From Streptomyces sp. NBC_00193 (GTDB lineage: Bacteria; Actinomycetota; Actinomycetes; Streptomycetales; Streptomycetaceae): a stretch of 64,000 bases of DNA. Both the position numbers and the translations under genes were made by a program. Positions within the stretch are counted from its first letter, which is position 1, and each line of letters opens with the position of its first letter. Shown one piece after another: positions 50,606-59,825 of this stretch. The notes beneath the pieces were generated by a model that saw only the letters and a program-made list of their open reading frames with translations, did no database searches and was not told the origin of the DNA. The stretch spans positions 1,426,001-1,490,000 of the forward strand of contig NZ_JAPEMM010000002.1 in the NCBI RefSeq assembly GCF_026342735.1, in the 5' to 3' direction.

Positions 50606-51436
50606 ATGTCCCAGCCCGCCAAGACCTCACCCCGCGCCTCCGCGGTCTCCGACGCCCCGGAGACCCCGGCCGGCACCAAGGCGGCCGCACAGCGGCTCAA
50701 GATGCGCCGCGAGCTCGCGGCGGCGGCCATGGAGCTCTTCGCGAACAAGGGGTACGAGGCCACGACGGTCGACGAGATCGCCTCGGTGGCCGGGGTCGCG
50801 CGCAGGACCTTCTTCCGGCACTTCCGGTCCAAGGAAGAGGCGATCTTCCCGGACCACGACGACACCCTGACCCGCGCCGAGGCGGTCCTCGACGTGGCCC
50901 CGGCGCACGAGCACCCGCTCGACACGGTGTGCCGCGGGATCAAGGAAGTCATGAAGATGTACGCCGCCTCGCCCGCGGTGTCGGTGGAGCGTTACCGGCT
51001 CACCCGCGAGGTGCCGGCGCTGCGGGAGCGGGAGATCGCCTCGGTCGCCCGCTACGAGCGGCTGTTCACCCGCTACCTGCTGGCCCATTTCGACGAGACC
51101 GACCACCACGACGGCAACGACGACCCGCTGCTGGCGGAGGTCGCCGCCTCGGCGGTGGTCACGGCCCACAACCACGTGCTGCGGCGCTGGCTGCGGGCGG
51201 GCGGGCAGGGCGACGTGGAGGCGCAGCTCGACCACGCCTTCTCGATCGTGCGCAAGACCTTCGGTTCCGGGATCGGCGCGGGGCGCACGCTGAGCACGGC
51301 GCCGGAGCCGGCACCCGCCGCCGAGCCGGCGGCCTCGGTGCGCACGCAGGGCGAGGTACTGGTCGCGGTGGCCCGTACGGACGCCCCGCTGGACGAGGTC
51401 ATGCGGACCATCGAAGAGGCACTCAGAAACAAGTAG
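50606..51436 (+). CDS. TetR-family transcriptional regulator
   Basis: A 276-residue regulator. The DNA-binding domain is at residues 35-75 (AAAAMELFANKGYEATTVDEIASVAGVARRTFFRHF), with a large ligand domain after. It lies between the dehydrogenase and ccr and is likely the local regulator of the pathway. ATG 50606 fits a leaderless start. An ATG 6 codons earlier is the alternative. Its ligand is not predictable. Confidence 0.85.
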   Translation: MSQPAKTSPRASAVSDAPETPAGTKAAAQRLKMRRELAAAAMELFANKGYEATTVDEIASVAGVARRTFFRHFRSKEEAIFPDHDDTLTRAEAVLDVAPAHEHPLDTVCRGIKEVMKMYAASPAVSVERYRLTREVPALREREIASVARYERLFTRYLLAHFDETDHHDGNDDPLLAEVAASAVVTAHNHVLRRWLRAGGQGDVEAQLDHAFSIVRKTFGSGIGAGRTLSTAPEPAPAAEPAASVRTQGEVLVAVARTDAPLDEVMRTIEEALRNK

Positions 51437-51462
51437 GCGAACTCCGACGCGACACACGTCAC

Positions 51463-51493
51463 AGCGGCCGCTCCCGTTCCGGGGGCGGCCGCT
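51463..51493 (+). terminator. Hairpin terminator after the TetR gene
   Basis: AGCGGCCGCTCCC (51463-51475) pairs with GGGGGCGGCCGCT (51481-51493) with a 5-nt loop and one G-T pair, followed by TTCGTTT. Confidence 0.7.
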
Positions 51494-51530
51494 TTCGTTT
51501 GTCCGAGTTGCCCCTACTCGCGGGTAACTC

Positions 51531-51551
51531 TGATCGATCATCGCTCATCGG
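51531..51551 (+). promoter_or_regulatory. Motif shared with the region before the dehydrogenase gene
   Basis: TGATCGATCATCG and the next eight bases match 18 of 21 positions of 48220-48240. Both copies lie 320-370 bp upstream of the translation starts of the two ends of the pathway cluster. Confidence 0.45.
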
Positions 51552-51583
51552 TGCAGGTCAATCGGCAAATGAGAGAAAGTTTT

Positions 51584-51625
51584 GGCACGCGGTGCCTTGC
51601 TGAGTGACACGGGGTGCCATACGTT
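51584..51625 (+). promoter_or_regulatory. Candidate ccr promoter and operator; 248-nt leader follows
   Basis: TTGCTG (51597-51602) and TACGTT (51620-51625) are 17 bp apart. Immediately upstream is GGCACGCGGTGCC (51584-51596), a perfect inverted repeat with a 3-bp centre. The transcript would carry a leader of about 240 nt to GTG 51874, in which I see no gene; it contains CACC-rich, low-complexity segments. Confidence 0.45.
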
Positions 51626-51873
51626 GAATCTCGTCCGGATGTCCCCGCGGTCCAGCCCACTCGGCACGGAACGCGCCCCGGATGCCTGCGTCACCAGGCC
51701 TCCCGCACCGCCCCACCACAGGCAACGCGCAGCTCCACCCCAGCCGAATCGACGGCGCCCCAACACGTCGCTCCACGCTCATCGCCCCACCCCCATCGCT
51801 TCGCCGCACAGCAGCTCAACGCACCCCGTTTCCCTCAGCGCACCCTCATCAGCGCACGGCCGGAGGCAACACC

Positions 51874-53211
51874 GTGAAGGACATCCTGGACGCGATCCAG
51901 TCGCAGGCCGCGACGGCCGCCGACTTCGCTGCCCTGCCGCTCCCCGACTCGTACCGCGCGATCACCGTGCACAAGGACGAGGCGGAGATGTTCGCCGGGC
52001 TCACCACCCGCGAGAAGGACCCCCGCAAGTCCCTGCACCTCGACGAGGTGCCGCTCCCCGAGCTGGGCCCGGGCGAGGCCCTGGTCGCCGTCATGGCCTC
52101 CTCGGTCAACTACAACTCGGTGTGGACCTCGATCTTCGAGCCGGTCTCCACCTTCAGCTTCCTGGAGCGCTACGGGCGCCTCTCGGAGCTCACCAAGCGC
52201 CACGACCTGCCGTACCACATCATCGGCTCGGACCTCGCGGGCGTCGTCCTGCGCACCGGCCCCGGCGTGAACGCCTGGAAGCCGGGCGACGAGGTCGTCG
52301 CGCACTGCCTCTCGGTCGAACTGGAGTCCTCCGACGGCCACAACGACACGATGCTCGACCCCGAGCAGCGCATCTGGGGCTTCGAGACCAACTTCGGCGG
52401 CCTGGCGGAGATCGCCCTGGTCAAGTCGAACCAGCTGATGCCCAAGCCCGACCACCTCAGCTGGGAGGAGGCAGCCTCCCCCGGCCTGGTCAACTCCACC
52501 GCCTACCGCCAGCTGGTCTCCCGCAACGGCGCCGGCATGAAGCAGGGCGACAACGTCCTGATCTGGGGCGCCAGCGGCGGGCTCGGCTCGTACGCCACCC
52601 AGTTCGCGCTGGCCGGCGGCGCCAACCCGATCTGCGTGGTCTCCTCCCCGGAGAAGGCCGACATCTGCCGGGCGATGGGCGCGACGGCGGTCATCGACCG
52701 CAACGCCGAGGGCTACAAGTTCTGGAAGGACGAGCACACCCAGGACCCGAAGGAGTGGAAGCGCTTCGGCAAGCGCATCCGCGAGCTCACCGGCGGCGAG
52801 GACATCGACATCGTCTTCGAGCACCCGGGCCGCGAGACCTTCGGCGCCTCGGTCTACGTCACCCGCAAGGGCGGCACCATCACCACCTGCGCCTCGACCT
52901 CGGGCTACATGCACGAGTACGACAACCGCTACCTGTGGATGTCCCTGAAGAAGATCATCGGCTCGCACTTCGCGAACTACCGCGAGGCCTGGGAGGCCAA
53001 CCGGCTGGTCGCCAAGGGCAAGATCCACCCCACTCTGTCCCGGGTCTACTCCCTGGAGGAGACCGGCCAGGCCGCCTACGACGTCCACCGCAACCTCCAC
53101 CAGGGCAAGGTCGGCGTGCTCTGCCTGGCCCCCGAGGAAGGCCTCGGCGTCAAGGACCACGAGATGCGCGCCACTCACCTGGACGCGATCAACCGCTTCC
53201 GCAACATCTGA
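51874..53211 (+). CDS. ccr: Crotonyl-CoA carboxylase/reductase
   Basis: A 445-residue medium-chain dehydrogenase/reductase that reductively carboxylates crotonyl-CoA to ethylmalonyl-CoA with NADPH and CO2. The NADPH loop is WGASGGLGSYATQFA, and conserved CCR segments include IIGSDLAGVVLRTG, EQRIWGFETNFGG and IVFEHPGRETFGASVY. It sits with meaA and the other pathway genes, which confirms the assignment over plain crotonyl-CoA reductase. GTG at 51874 has GGAGG 7 nt upstream. Confidence 0.95.
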   Translation: MKDILDAIQSQAATAADFAALPLPDSYRAITVHKDEAEMFAGLTTREKDPRKSLHLDEVPLPELGPGEALVAVMASSVNYNSVWTSIFEPVSTFSFLERYGRLSELTKRHDLPYHIIGSDLAGVVLRTGPGVNAWKPGDEVVAHCLSVELESSDGHNDTMLDPEQRIWGFETNFGGLAEIALVKSNQLMPKPDHLSWEEAASPGLVNSTAYRQLVSRNGAGMKQGDNVLIWGASGGLGSYATQFALAGGANPICVVSSPEKADICRAMGATAVIDRNAEGYKFWKDEHTQDPKEWKRFGKRIRELTGGEDIDIVFEHPGRETFGASVYVTRKGGTITTCASTSGYMHEYDNRYLWMSLKKIIGSHFANYREAWEANRLVAKGKIHPTLSRVYSLEETGQAAYDVHRNLHQGKVGVLCLAPEEGLGVKDHEMRATHLDAINRFRNI

Positions 53212-53242
53212 GACCCCTCAAAGGCCAAAGGGACAGCCTGAG

Positions 53243-55348
53243 ATGACAGAGCGCCAGAAGGACCGTCCGTGGCTCATGCGGACGTACGCCGGCCACTCCA
53301 CGGCCGAGGCGTCCAACGAGCTGTACCGCCGCAACCTCGCCAAGGGCCAGACCGGCCTGTCGGTCGCGTTCGACCTGCCGACACAGACCGGCTACGACCC
53401 CGACCACATCCTCGCCCGCGGCGAGGTCGGCCGGGTCGGGGTCCCGGTCTCCCATCTGGGCGACATGCGGCGGCTGTTCCAGGACATCCCCCTGGAACAG
53501 ATGAACACCTCGATGACGATCAACGCCACCGCCATGTGGCTGCTGGCGCTCTACCAGGTGGCCGCCGAGGAGCAGGGCGCGGACATCTCCCAGCTCCAGG
53601 GCACCACCCAGAACGACATCGTCAAGGAGTACCTCTCGCGCGGGACGCACGTCTTCCCGCCCGGGCCCTCGCTCCGCCTGACGACGGACATGATCGCGTA
53701 CACGGTCAACCACATCCCGAAGTGGAACCCGATCAACATCTGCAGCTACCACCTGCAGGAGGCCGGGGCCACTCCGGTCCAGGAGATCTCGTACGCGATG
53801 TCCACGGCCATCGCGGTCCTGGACTCGGTGCGCGACTCGGGCCAGGTCCCGCCGGAGCGGTTCGGCGAGGTCGTCGCCCGGATCTCCTTCTTCGTGAACG
53901 CGGGCGTCCGCTTCATCGAGGAGATGTGCAAGATGCGCGCCTTCGGCCGCATCTGGGACAAGGTCACCCGCGAGCGCTACGGCATCGAGAACGACAAGCA
54001 GCGCCGCTTCCGCTACGGCGTCCAGGTCAACTCCCTGGGCCTGACCGAGGCGCAGCCGGAGAACAACGTCCAGCGCATCGTGCTGGAGATGCTCGCGGTC
54101 ACCCTCTCCAAGGACGCCCGCGCCCGCGCCGTGCAGCTGCCGGCCTGGAACGAGGCGCTGGGTCTTCCCCGGCCCTGGGACCAGCAGTGGTCGCTGCGCA
54201 TCCAGCAGGTCCTGGCCCACGAGAGCGACCTGCTGGAGTACGAGGACATCTTCGCCGGCTCGCACGTGATCGAGGCCAAGGTCGAGTCCCTGGTGGCCGA
54301 GTGCCTGGCCGAGATCGACCGGATCCAGGAGATGGGCGGCGCGATGGCGGCCGTCGAGTCCGGGTACCTCAAGGGCGAGCTGGTCTCCTCGCACGCCGCG
54401 CGGCGGGCCCGGATCGAGGACGGCCAGGACAAGATCGTCGGCGTCAACTGCTTCCAGCAGACCGAGGAGAACCCGCTCACCTCCGACCTGGACGGCGCCA
54501 TCATGACGGTGGACGGGGCCCTGGAGGCGCAGACCGTCGAGCGCATCGGCCGCTGGAAGGCCGAGCGCCAGGAGTCCTCGGACCGGCAGGGCGGCGGCGA
54601 CCCGTTCGTCTTCCCCACGGTCATGCAGGCCCTGGACCGGCTCAAGGAGGCCGCCGCCGGGGACGAGAACCTGATGGAGGCCACCCTGGAGTGCGCCCGC
54701 GCCGGTGTCACCACCGGCGAGTGGTCGAGCGCGCTGCGCGAGGTGTTCGGCGAATTCCGGGCTCCGACCGGGGTCTCCTCGGCCCCGGTGGCCGTGACCG
54801 CCGAGGAGGGGACCCCCATGGCCCTCGTCCGCGCGAAGGTCTCCCGTACCGCCGAGGACCTCGGCTCCGGCCGGCTGCGCCTGCTGGTCGGCAAGCCCGG
54901 CCTGGACGGGCACTCCAACGGCGCCGAGCAGATCGCCGTACGGGCCCGCGACGCCGGCTTCGAGGTGGTCTACCAGGGCATCCGGCTGACCCCCGAGGAG
55001 ATCTCCTCGGCGGCCCTGGCCGAGGACGTGCACTGCGTGGGACTGTCCATCCTGTCCGGTTCGCACAGCGCGCTCGTCCCGGACGTGCTGGAACGCCTGC
55101 GCGCGGCGGGGGCGGGTGACATCCCCGTCGTGCTCGGCGGCATCATTCCGAATGCCGACGCCGTGGCGCTCAAGGAGGCCGGGGTGGCGGCGGTCTTCAC
55201 CCCGAAGGACTTCGGCATCACGGAGATCATCGGCCGTATCGTCGACGAGATCCGCAAGGCCAACAAGCTCCACCCGATCGGCGACGCCGACGGCGATGAC
55301 ATCAACGACATCGTCAACACAGCTGCAAGCACGGAGGTCCCCGCATGA
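53243..55348 (+). CDS. meaA: Ethylmalonyl-CoA mutase (MeaA)
   Basis: A 701-residue adenosylcobalamin-dependent mutase converting ethylmalonyl-CoA to methylsuccinyl-CoA. The barrel domain fills the first 500 residues (AFDLPTQTGYDPDH, FPPGPSLRLTTDM), and the B12 domain has DGHSNG with the cobalt-ligating H557. The TGA overlaps the ATG of the lyase gene by 4 bp, and 31 bp separate it from ccr. A single chain carries both substrate and B12 domains. Confidence 0.95.
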   Translation: MTERQKDRPWLMRTYAGHSTAEASNELYRRNLAKGQTGLSVAFDLPTQTGYDPDHILARGEVGRVGVPVSHLGDMRRLFQDIPLEQMNTSMTINATAMWLLALYQVAAEEQGADISQLQGTTQNDIVKEYLSRGTHVFPPGPSLRLTTDMIAYTVNHIPKWNPINICSYHLQEAGATPVQEISYAMSTAIAVLDSVRDSGQVPPERFGEVVARISFFVNAGVRFIEEMCKMRAFGRIWDKVTRERYGIENDKQRRFRYGVQVNSLGLTEAQPENNVQRIVLEMLAVTLSKDARARAVQLPAWNEALGLPRPWDQQWSLRIQQVLAHESDLLEYEDIFAGSHVIEAKVESLVAECLAEIDRIQEMGGAMAAVESGYLKGELVSSHAARRARIEDGQDKIVGVNCFQQTEENPLTSDLDGAIMTVDGALEAQTVERIGRWKAERQESSDRQGGGDPFVFPTVMQALDRLKEAAAGDENLMEATLECARAGVTTGEWSSALREVFGEFRAPTGVSSAPVAVTAEEGTPMALVRAKVSRTAEDLGSGRLRLLVGKPGLDGHSNGAEQIAVRARDAGFEVVYQGIRLTPEEISSAALAEDVHCVGLSILSGSHSALVPDVLERLRAAGAGDIPVVLGGIIPNADAVALKEAGVAAVFTPKDFGITEIIGRIVDEIRKANKLHPIGDADGDDINDIVNTAASTEVPA

Positions 55349-56319
55349 CCACGCCCTCTTCCCCGGTCAACCGGCTGCGGCCGCGCCGCTCCTGCCTCGC
55401 GGTGCCGGGTTCCAACCCCCGGTTCCTGGAGAAGGCCCAGGGCCTGCCGGCCGACCAGGTCTTCCTGGACCTGGAGGACGCCTGCGCCCCGCTCGCCAAG
55501 GAAGGCGCCCGCCACACCATCGTGGACGCGCTGAACAACGGCGACTGGACCGGCAAGACCCGCGTGGTGCGCGTCAACGACTGGACCACGCACTGGACGT
55601 ACCGCGATGTGATCACGGTCGTCGAGGGCGCCGGTCAGAACCTCGACTGCATCATGCTGCCGAAGGTCCAGGACGCCCAGCAGGTCGTGGCCCTCGACCT
55701 CCTGCTGACGCAGATCGAGAAGACGATGGGCTTCGAGGTCGGCAAGATCGGCATCGAGGCGCAGATCGAGAACGCCAAGGGCCTGGTGAACGTCGACGAG
55801 ATCGCCGGCGCCTCGCCGCGGCTGGAGACCATCATCTTCGGGCCGGCCGACTTCATGGCCTCCATCAACATGAAGTCCCTGGTCGTGGGCATGCAGCCGC
55901 CCGGCTACGGCGCGGACGCCTACCACTACATCCTGATGCGGATCCTGATGGCGGCCCGCATGCACGACCTCCAGGCGATCGACGGTCCCTTCCTCCAGAT
56001 CAAGAACGTCGACGGCTACCGCGAGGTCGCCGGGCGCGCGGCGGCCCTGGGCTTCGACGGCAAGTGGGTGCTGCACCCCGGCCAGGTCGACGCGGCCAAC
56101 GAGGTCTTCTCCCCCTCCCAGGAGGACTACGACCACGCCGAGCTGATCCTCGACGCGTACGACTGGTGCACCTCCGAGGCGGGCGGCAAGAAGGGCTCCG
56201 CGATGCTCGGCGACGAGATGATCGACGAGGCCAGCCGCAAGATGGCCCTGGTCATCTCGGGCAAGGGCCGCGCCGCCGGCATGCAGCGCACCACCAAGTT
56301 CGAGATCCCGGAGGCCTGA
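55345..56319 (+). CDS. HpcH/HpaI aldolase/citrate-lyase-family CoA ester lyase (malyl-CoA lyase-like)
   Basis: A 324-residue TIM-barrel lyase. RSCLAVPGSNPRFLEKA, DLEDACAPLAKEGAR and EAQIENAKGLVNVDEI supply the Arg, Glu/Asp metal residues. In this pathway it cleaves methylmalyl-CoA to glyoxylate and propionyl-CoA, or malyl-CoA. The start overlaps the end of meaA by 4 bp. Confidence 0.88.
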   Translation: MTTPSSPVNRLRPRRSCLAVPGSNPRFLEKAQGLPADQVFLDLEDACAPLAKEGARHTIVDALNNGDWTGKTRVVRVNDWTTHWTYRDVITVVEGAGQNLDCIMLPKVQDAQQVVALDLLLTQIEKTMGFEVGKIGIEAQIENAKGLVNVDEIAGASPRLETIIFGPADFMASINMKSLVVGMQPPGYGADAYHYILMRILMAARMHDLQAIDGPFLQIKNVDGYREVAGRAAALGFDGKWVLHPGQVDAANEVFSPSQEDYDHAELILDAYDWCTSEAGGKKGSAMLGDEMIDEASRKMALVISGKGRAAGMQRTTKFEIPEA

Positions 56320-56324
56320 TCCCG

Positions 56325-56837
56325 ATGCAGTTCGGACGCACCTACGAAGAGTTCGAGATCGGCGCGGTCTACAAGCACTGGCCCGGAAAGACGGTCACCG
56401 AGTACGACGACCACCTCTTCTGCCTGCTGACCATGAACCACCACCCGCTCCACATGGACAGCAACTACGCCGAGAACACGACCGACTTCGGCAAGAACGT
56501 CGTCGTGGGCAACTACATCTACTCGCTGCTGCTGGGCATGTCCGTGCCGGACGTCTCCGGCAAGGCGATCGCCAACCTGGAGATCGAGTCGCTGCGCCAC
56601 GTGGCGCCGACCTTCCACGGCGACACGATCTACGGCGAGACCACGGTCCTCGACAAGACCCCGTCCAAGTCGAAGAACGACCGCGGCATCGTCTACGTCG
56701 AGACCAAGGGCTACAAGCAGGACGGCACCCTCGTCTGCGTCTTCCGGCGCAAGGTGATGGTCCCGACCGAGACGTACATCAAGGAGCGCGGCGGCGAGCA
56801 GCCCGGCCGCCCCACGCTGAAGGAACAGGGGAAGTAG
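56325..56837 (+). CDS. MaoC-family hydratase (mesaconyl-CoA hydratase-like)
   Basis: A 170-residue hot-dog-fold dehydratase. The MaoC signature DDHLFCLLTMNHHPLHMD carries the Asp/His pair, then ANLEIESLRHVAPTFHGDTIYGET. Mesaconyl-CoA hydratase forms methylmalyl-CoA in the pathway; the neighbours support that role. It follows the lyase with only 5 nt between. Confidence 0.88.
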   Translation: MQFGRTYEEFEIGAVYKHWPGKTVTEYDDHLFCLLTMNHHPLHMDSNYAENTTDFGKNVVVGNYIYSLLLGMSVPDVSGKAIANLEIESLRHVAPTFHGDTIYGETTVLDKTPSKSKNDRGIVYVETKGYKQDGTLVCVFRRKVMVPTETYIKERGGEQPGRPTLKEQGK

Positions 56838-56841
56838 AACC

Positions 56842-58047
56842 ATGAGCCGACTTGCCCAGACCGCCGGCCTGACGGACGACCAGAGGGACATCCTCAAGAC
56901 CGTCCGGGAGTTCGTCGACAAGGAGATCATCCCGGTCGCGACCGAGCTGGAGCACCGGGACGAGTACCCGCAGCAGATCGTCGACGGCCTCAAGGAACTC
57001 GGCCTCTTCGGCCTGATGATCCCGGAGGAGTACGGCGGCCTGGGTGAGTCGCTGCTCACCTACGCTCTGTGCGTCGAGGAGATCGCGCGCGGCTGGATGT
57101 CCGTCTCGGGCATCATCAACACGCACTTCATCGTGGCGTACATGCTCAAGCAGCACGGCACCCAGGAGCAGAAGGAGTACTTCCTTCCGCGGATGGCGCT
57201 GGGCGAGGTGCGCGGCGCGTTCTCGATGTCCGAGCCGGGGCTCGGCTCCGATGTGTCGGCCATCACCTCCAAGGCGGTGCAGGACGGCGACGAGTACGTC
57301 CTGAACGGCCAGAAGATGTGGCTGACGAACGGCGGCACGTCCACGCTCGTGGCCGTCCTCGTCCGCAGTGACGAAGGACACCCGGAGGGCACCGCGCCCC
57401 ACAAGTCGATGACGACCTTCTTGATCGAGAAGGAGGCCGGCTTCGGCGAGGTGCGTCCCGGTCTGACCATCCCGGGCAAGATCGACAAGATGGGCTACAA
57501 GGGGGTCGACACCACCGAGCTCATCATGGACGGACTGCGCATTCCGGCCAATCGGGTCCTGGGCGGGGAGACCGGCCGAGGGTTTTACCAAATGATGGAC
57601 GGGGTCGAGGTCGGCCGCGTCAACGTGGCGGCCCGTGGTTGCGGCGTCGCACAGCGTGCGTTCGAACTGGGTGTCTCGTATGCCCAGCAACGTCACACTT
57701 TCGGCAAGGCCATCGCCGAGCACCAGGCGATCCAGTTCAAGCTGGCCGAGATGGCTACCAAGGTCGAAGCCGCCCATGCGATGATGGTCAATGCAGCACG
57801 CAAAAAGGACTCCGGGGAACGAAACGACCTCGAAGCAGGGATGGCGAAGTACCTCGCCTCCGAGTACTGCAAGGAGGTGGTGGAGGACGCGTTCCGTATC
57901 CACGGCGGCTACGGCTTCTCGAAGGAGTACGAGATCGAGCGTCTCTACCGAGAGGCACCCATGCTGCTCATCGGTGAAGGTACCGCCGAGATCCAGAAAA
58001 TGATCATCGGGCGACGCCTGCTCGAGGAGTACCGACTCCAGGGCTGA
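56842..58047 (+). CDS. Acyl-CoA dehydrogenase (methylsuccinyl-CoA dehydrogenase candidate)
   Basis: A 401-residue flavoenzyme with FSMSEPGLGSDVSAI, MWLTNGG, GIVRVNVAARG-like region VGRVNVAARGCGVAQRAF and the C-terminal GEGTAEIQKMIIGR. Position at the end of the cluster suggests it oxidises methylsuccinyl-CoA to mesaconyl-CoA. It is shorter than the roughly 550-residue proteobacterial enzyme. The gene ends before a good terminator. Confidence 0.85.
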   Translation: MSRLAQTAGLTDDQRDILKTVREFVDKEIIPVATELEHRDEYPQQIVDGLKELGLFGLMIPEEYGGLGESLLTYALCVEEIARGWMSVSGIINTHFIVAYMLKQHGTQEQKEYFLPRMALGEVRGAFSMSEPGLGSDVSAITSKAVQDGDEYVLNGQKMWLTNGGTSTLVAVLVRSDEGHPEGTAPHKSMTTFLIEKEAGFGEVRPGLTIPGKIDKMGYKGVDTTELIMDGLRIPANRVLGGETGRGFYQMMDGVEVGRVNVAARGCGVAQRAFELGVSYAQQRHTFGKAIAEHQAIQFKLAEMATKVEAAHAMMVNAARKKDSGERNDLEAGMAKYLASEYCKEVVEDAFRIHGGYGFSKEYEIERLYREAPMLLIGEGTAEIQKMIIGRRLLEEYRLQG

Positions 58048-58053
58048 AAGTCC

Positions 58054-58090
58054 CTTTTGCGGTAAATCATCCAGTGGTTTTCCGCAAAAG
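58054..58090 (+). terminator. Terminator of the ethylmalonyl-CoA cluster
   Basis: CTTTTGCGG (58054-58062) pairs with CCGCAAAAG (58082-58090); the stem extends with AAA/TTT pairs toward the loop. It is 7 nt after the stop of the dehydrogenase. Confidence 0.75.
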
Positions 58091-58136
58091 AGTCACTAGC
58101 AGTCACTGGCTCACGGCCATCGACTCGGCTTCTGGC

Positions 58137-58167
58137 TTGCCCAGTTGTTGCGCGCAACCGATAGCAT
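58137..58167 (+). promoter_or_regulatory. Candidate psd promoter with internal palindrome
   Basis: TTGCCC (58137-58142) and TAGCAT (58162-58167) are 19 bp apart. The spacer contains a perfect palindrome GTTGCGCGCAAC (58147-58158). The length and dyad recall activator-controlled promoters; the transcript would carry a leader of about 60 nt. Confidence 0.4.
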
Positions 58168-58232
58168 TCCAGTAAAGCCGCCGTCCCGTCCCCCCGTTTG
58201 CGGCGCGGCATCACCCGCTACGAAGGTCATCC

Positions 58233-58889
58233 ATGCCCCACAGCCAAACCTCTGCACCTCGCGTCGGCCTCCTCGGTGGACGCCTCGCGCGCGGAGCATC
58301 GCCGTGGCTTCTGCCGACCGTCGCCACCGCCGCCCTCAGCCTCACCCGGGCCCGCAAGTCCGGGCGCTGGGCGGCAGTGGCCGTGCCCACCACCGCGCTC
58401 GCGGCGGGCATGCTGTGGTTCTTCCGCGACCCCGAGCGCGAGATCACGCAGGGCCGGGTCATTTCGCCCGCCGACGGTGTGGTGCAGAGCATCATGCCGT
58501 GGAAGGACGGGCGCACCCGCGTCGCGATCTTCATGAGCCCCCTGAACGTCCACGTCAACCGCGCGCCCCTCGCGGGCACGGTGACGTCCGTGGAGCACAT
58601 CCCCGGTGGATTCGTTCCGGCGTTCAACAAGGAGAGCGAAAACAACGAGCGCGTCGTCTGGCACTTCGACACCGAGCTCGGCGACATCGAGATGGTGCAG
58701 ATCGCCGGCGCCGTCGCCCGTCGCATCGTCCCGTACCTGCCGGCCGGCACCAAGGTGGAGCAGGGCGAACGCATCGGTCTGATCCGCTTCGGCTCCCGCG
58801 TCGACATCTACCTCCCCGAGGGCGTCGAGGTCGCGGTCGAGGTCGGACAGGCCACCACCGCGGGGGTGACCCGAATTGACCGTGACTGA
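58233..58889 (+). CDS. psd: Phosphatidylserine decarboxylase
   Basis: A 218-residue short-type decarboxylase. The self-cleavage site is in RFGSRVDIYLP (between G187 and S188), forming the pyruvoyl group; SPADGVVQS and NVHVNRAP are the other active-site regions. It makes phosphatidylethanolamine from phosphatidylserine. A hydrophobic segment near residues 45-62 anchors it to the membrane. The 3' end overlaps pssA by 14 bp. Confidence 0.93.
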   Translation: MPHSQTSAPRVGLLGGRLARGASPWLLPTVATAALSLTRARKSGRWAAVAVPTTALAAGMLWFFRDPEREITQGRVISPADGVVQSIMPWKDGRTRVAIFMSPLNVHVNRAPLAGTVTSVEHIPGGFVPAFNKESENNERVVWHFDTELGDIEMVQIAGAVARRIVPYLPAGTKVEQGERIGLIRFGSRVDIYLPEGVEVAVEVGQATTAGVTRIDRD

Positions 58890-59739
58890 ACCTGAAACCC
58901 CGGCTGCGGGCTGGGTGCCCGAGGCGTCGTCCGAGGAGGAGTCCACCGAGGACGACATGCCGCTGTCACTGCGGCTGTCGATAGCGGACACCCTCACCCT
59001 CGGCAACGCGACGTGCGGATTCATGGCGGTGTACTTCACCACCACCGGGATCCTCATCCCGCACCTCACCGGCAGCGGCGAGTCGGGCATGGCCCGCAGC
59101 AGCGCGGCCACGGCCGTGATACTGATGCTGCTCGCCGCGGTCTTCGACCTCTTCGACGGCATCGTGGCCCGCAAGCTGCGCAGCTCGCCGATGGGTGCGG
59201 AGCTGGACAACCTGTCCGACCTGATCAGCTTCGGGCTGGCTCCGGCGTACTTCGTCCTCGTCTACGGCATGGTCGCCGACGACGCGGTGCAGAAGATGTC
59301 GGCGCTGGCGGCGATCGTCGTCCTGCTGGCCGTCGTCCTGCGCCTCGCGAGATTCAGCTGCGTGGCGATGAAGGACGGCATGTTCCAGGGCATGCCGAGC
59401 CCCTTCGGTGCGCTGACGGTCGTCTCGATCGTGCTGCTGGAGCTGCCGTTCATCCCGACCCTGCTGGCGATCGTCGGCGTGGCCTGGCTGATGGTGAGCC
59501 GGGTCGAGTACCCCAAGCCGCGGGGTGTCCTCGCGGTGGCGATGCTCAGCTGGATCGTCGCGGCGATGGGTCTGCTGGCCGCGTGGGCGTTCGACGCGCC
59601 GGGCGGCGGGCTGCTGCTCCAGACCGGCTGCGCGCTGCAGATCGCTCTGGCGGCGACCATTCCGCTGTTCGCGACGACCCGTCGCGCGAACACGTTCCGC
59701 CACAACCGTCGCGAGGCAAGGGCCACCCAGGCCCCGTAA
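58876..59739 (+). CDS. pssA: CDP-diacylglycerol-serine O-phosphatidyltransferase
   Basis: A 287-residue integral membrane enzyme. The CDP-alcohol motif reads DGIVARKLRSSPMGAELDNLSD (its DG-AR-G-D-D pattern) after FDLF. About eight membrane helices follow. It makes phosphatidylserine, the substrate of Psd encoded just upstream. TTG at 58876 overlaps psd; GTG at 58882 is the alternative. Confidence 0.93.
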   Translation: MTVTEPETPAAGWVPEASSEEESTEDDMPLSLRLSIADTLTLGNATCGFMAVYFTTTGILIPHLTGSGESGMARSSAATAVILMLLAAVFDLFDGIVARKLRSSPMGAELDNLSDLISFGLAPAYFVLVYGMVADDAVQKMSALAAIVVLLAVVLRLARFSCVAMKDGMFQGMPSPFGALTVVSIVLLELPFIPTLLAIVGVAWLMVSRVEYPKPRGVLAVAMLSWIVAAMGLLAAWAFDAPGGGLLLQTGCALQIALAATIPLFATTRRANTFRHNRREARATQAP

Positions 59740-59758
59740 CCTGGCTGTACGCGTACGC

Positions 59759-59795
59759 AAGGGCCCCCGCCCGCCACCAGGCAGCGGGGGCCCTT
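59759..59795 (+). terminator. Terminator after pssA
   Basis: AAGGGCCCCCGC (59759-59770) and GCGGGGGCCCTT (59784-59795) pair perfectly around a 13-nt loop. Confidence 0.75.
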
Positions 59796-59825
59796 CCGCA
59801 TCCCGGGCCGCCCCACACCGCTGCG

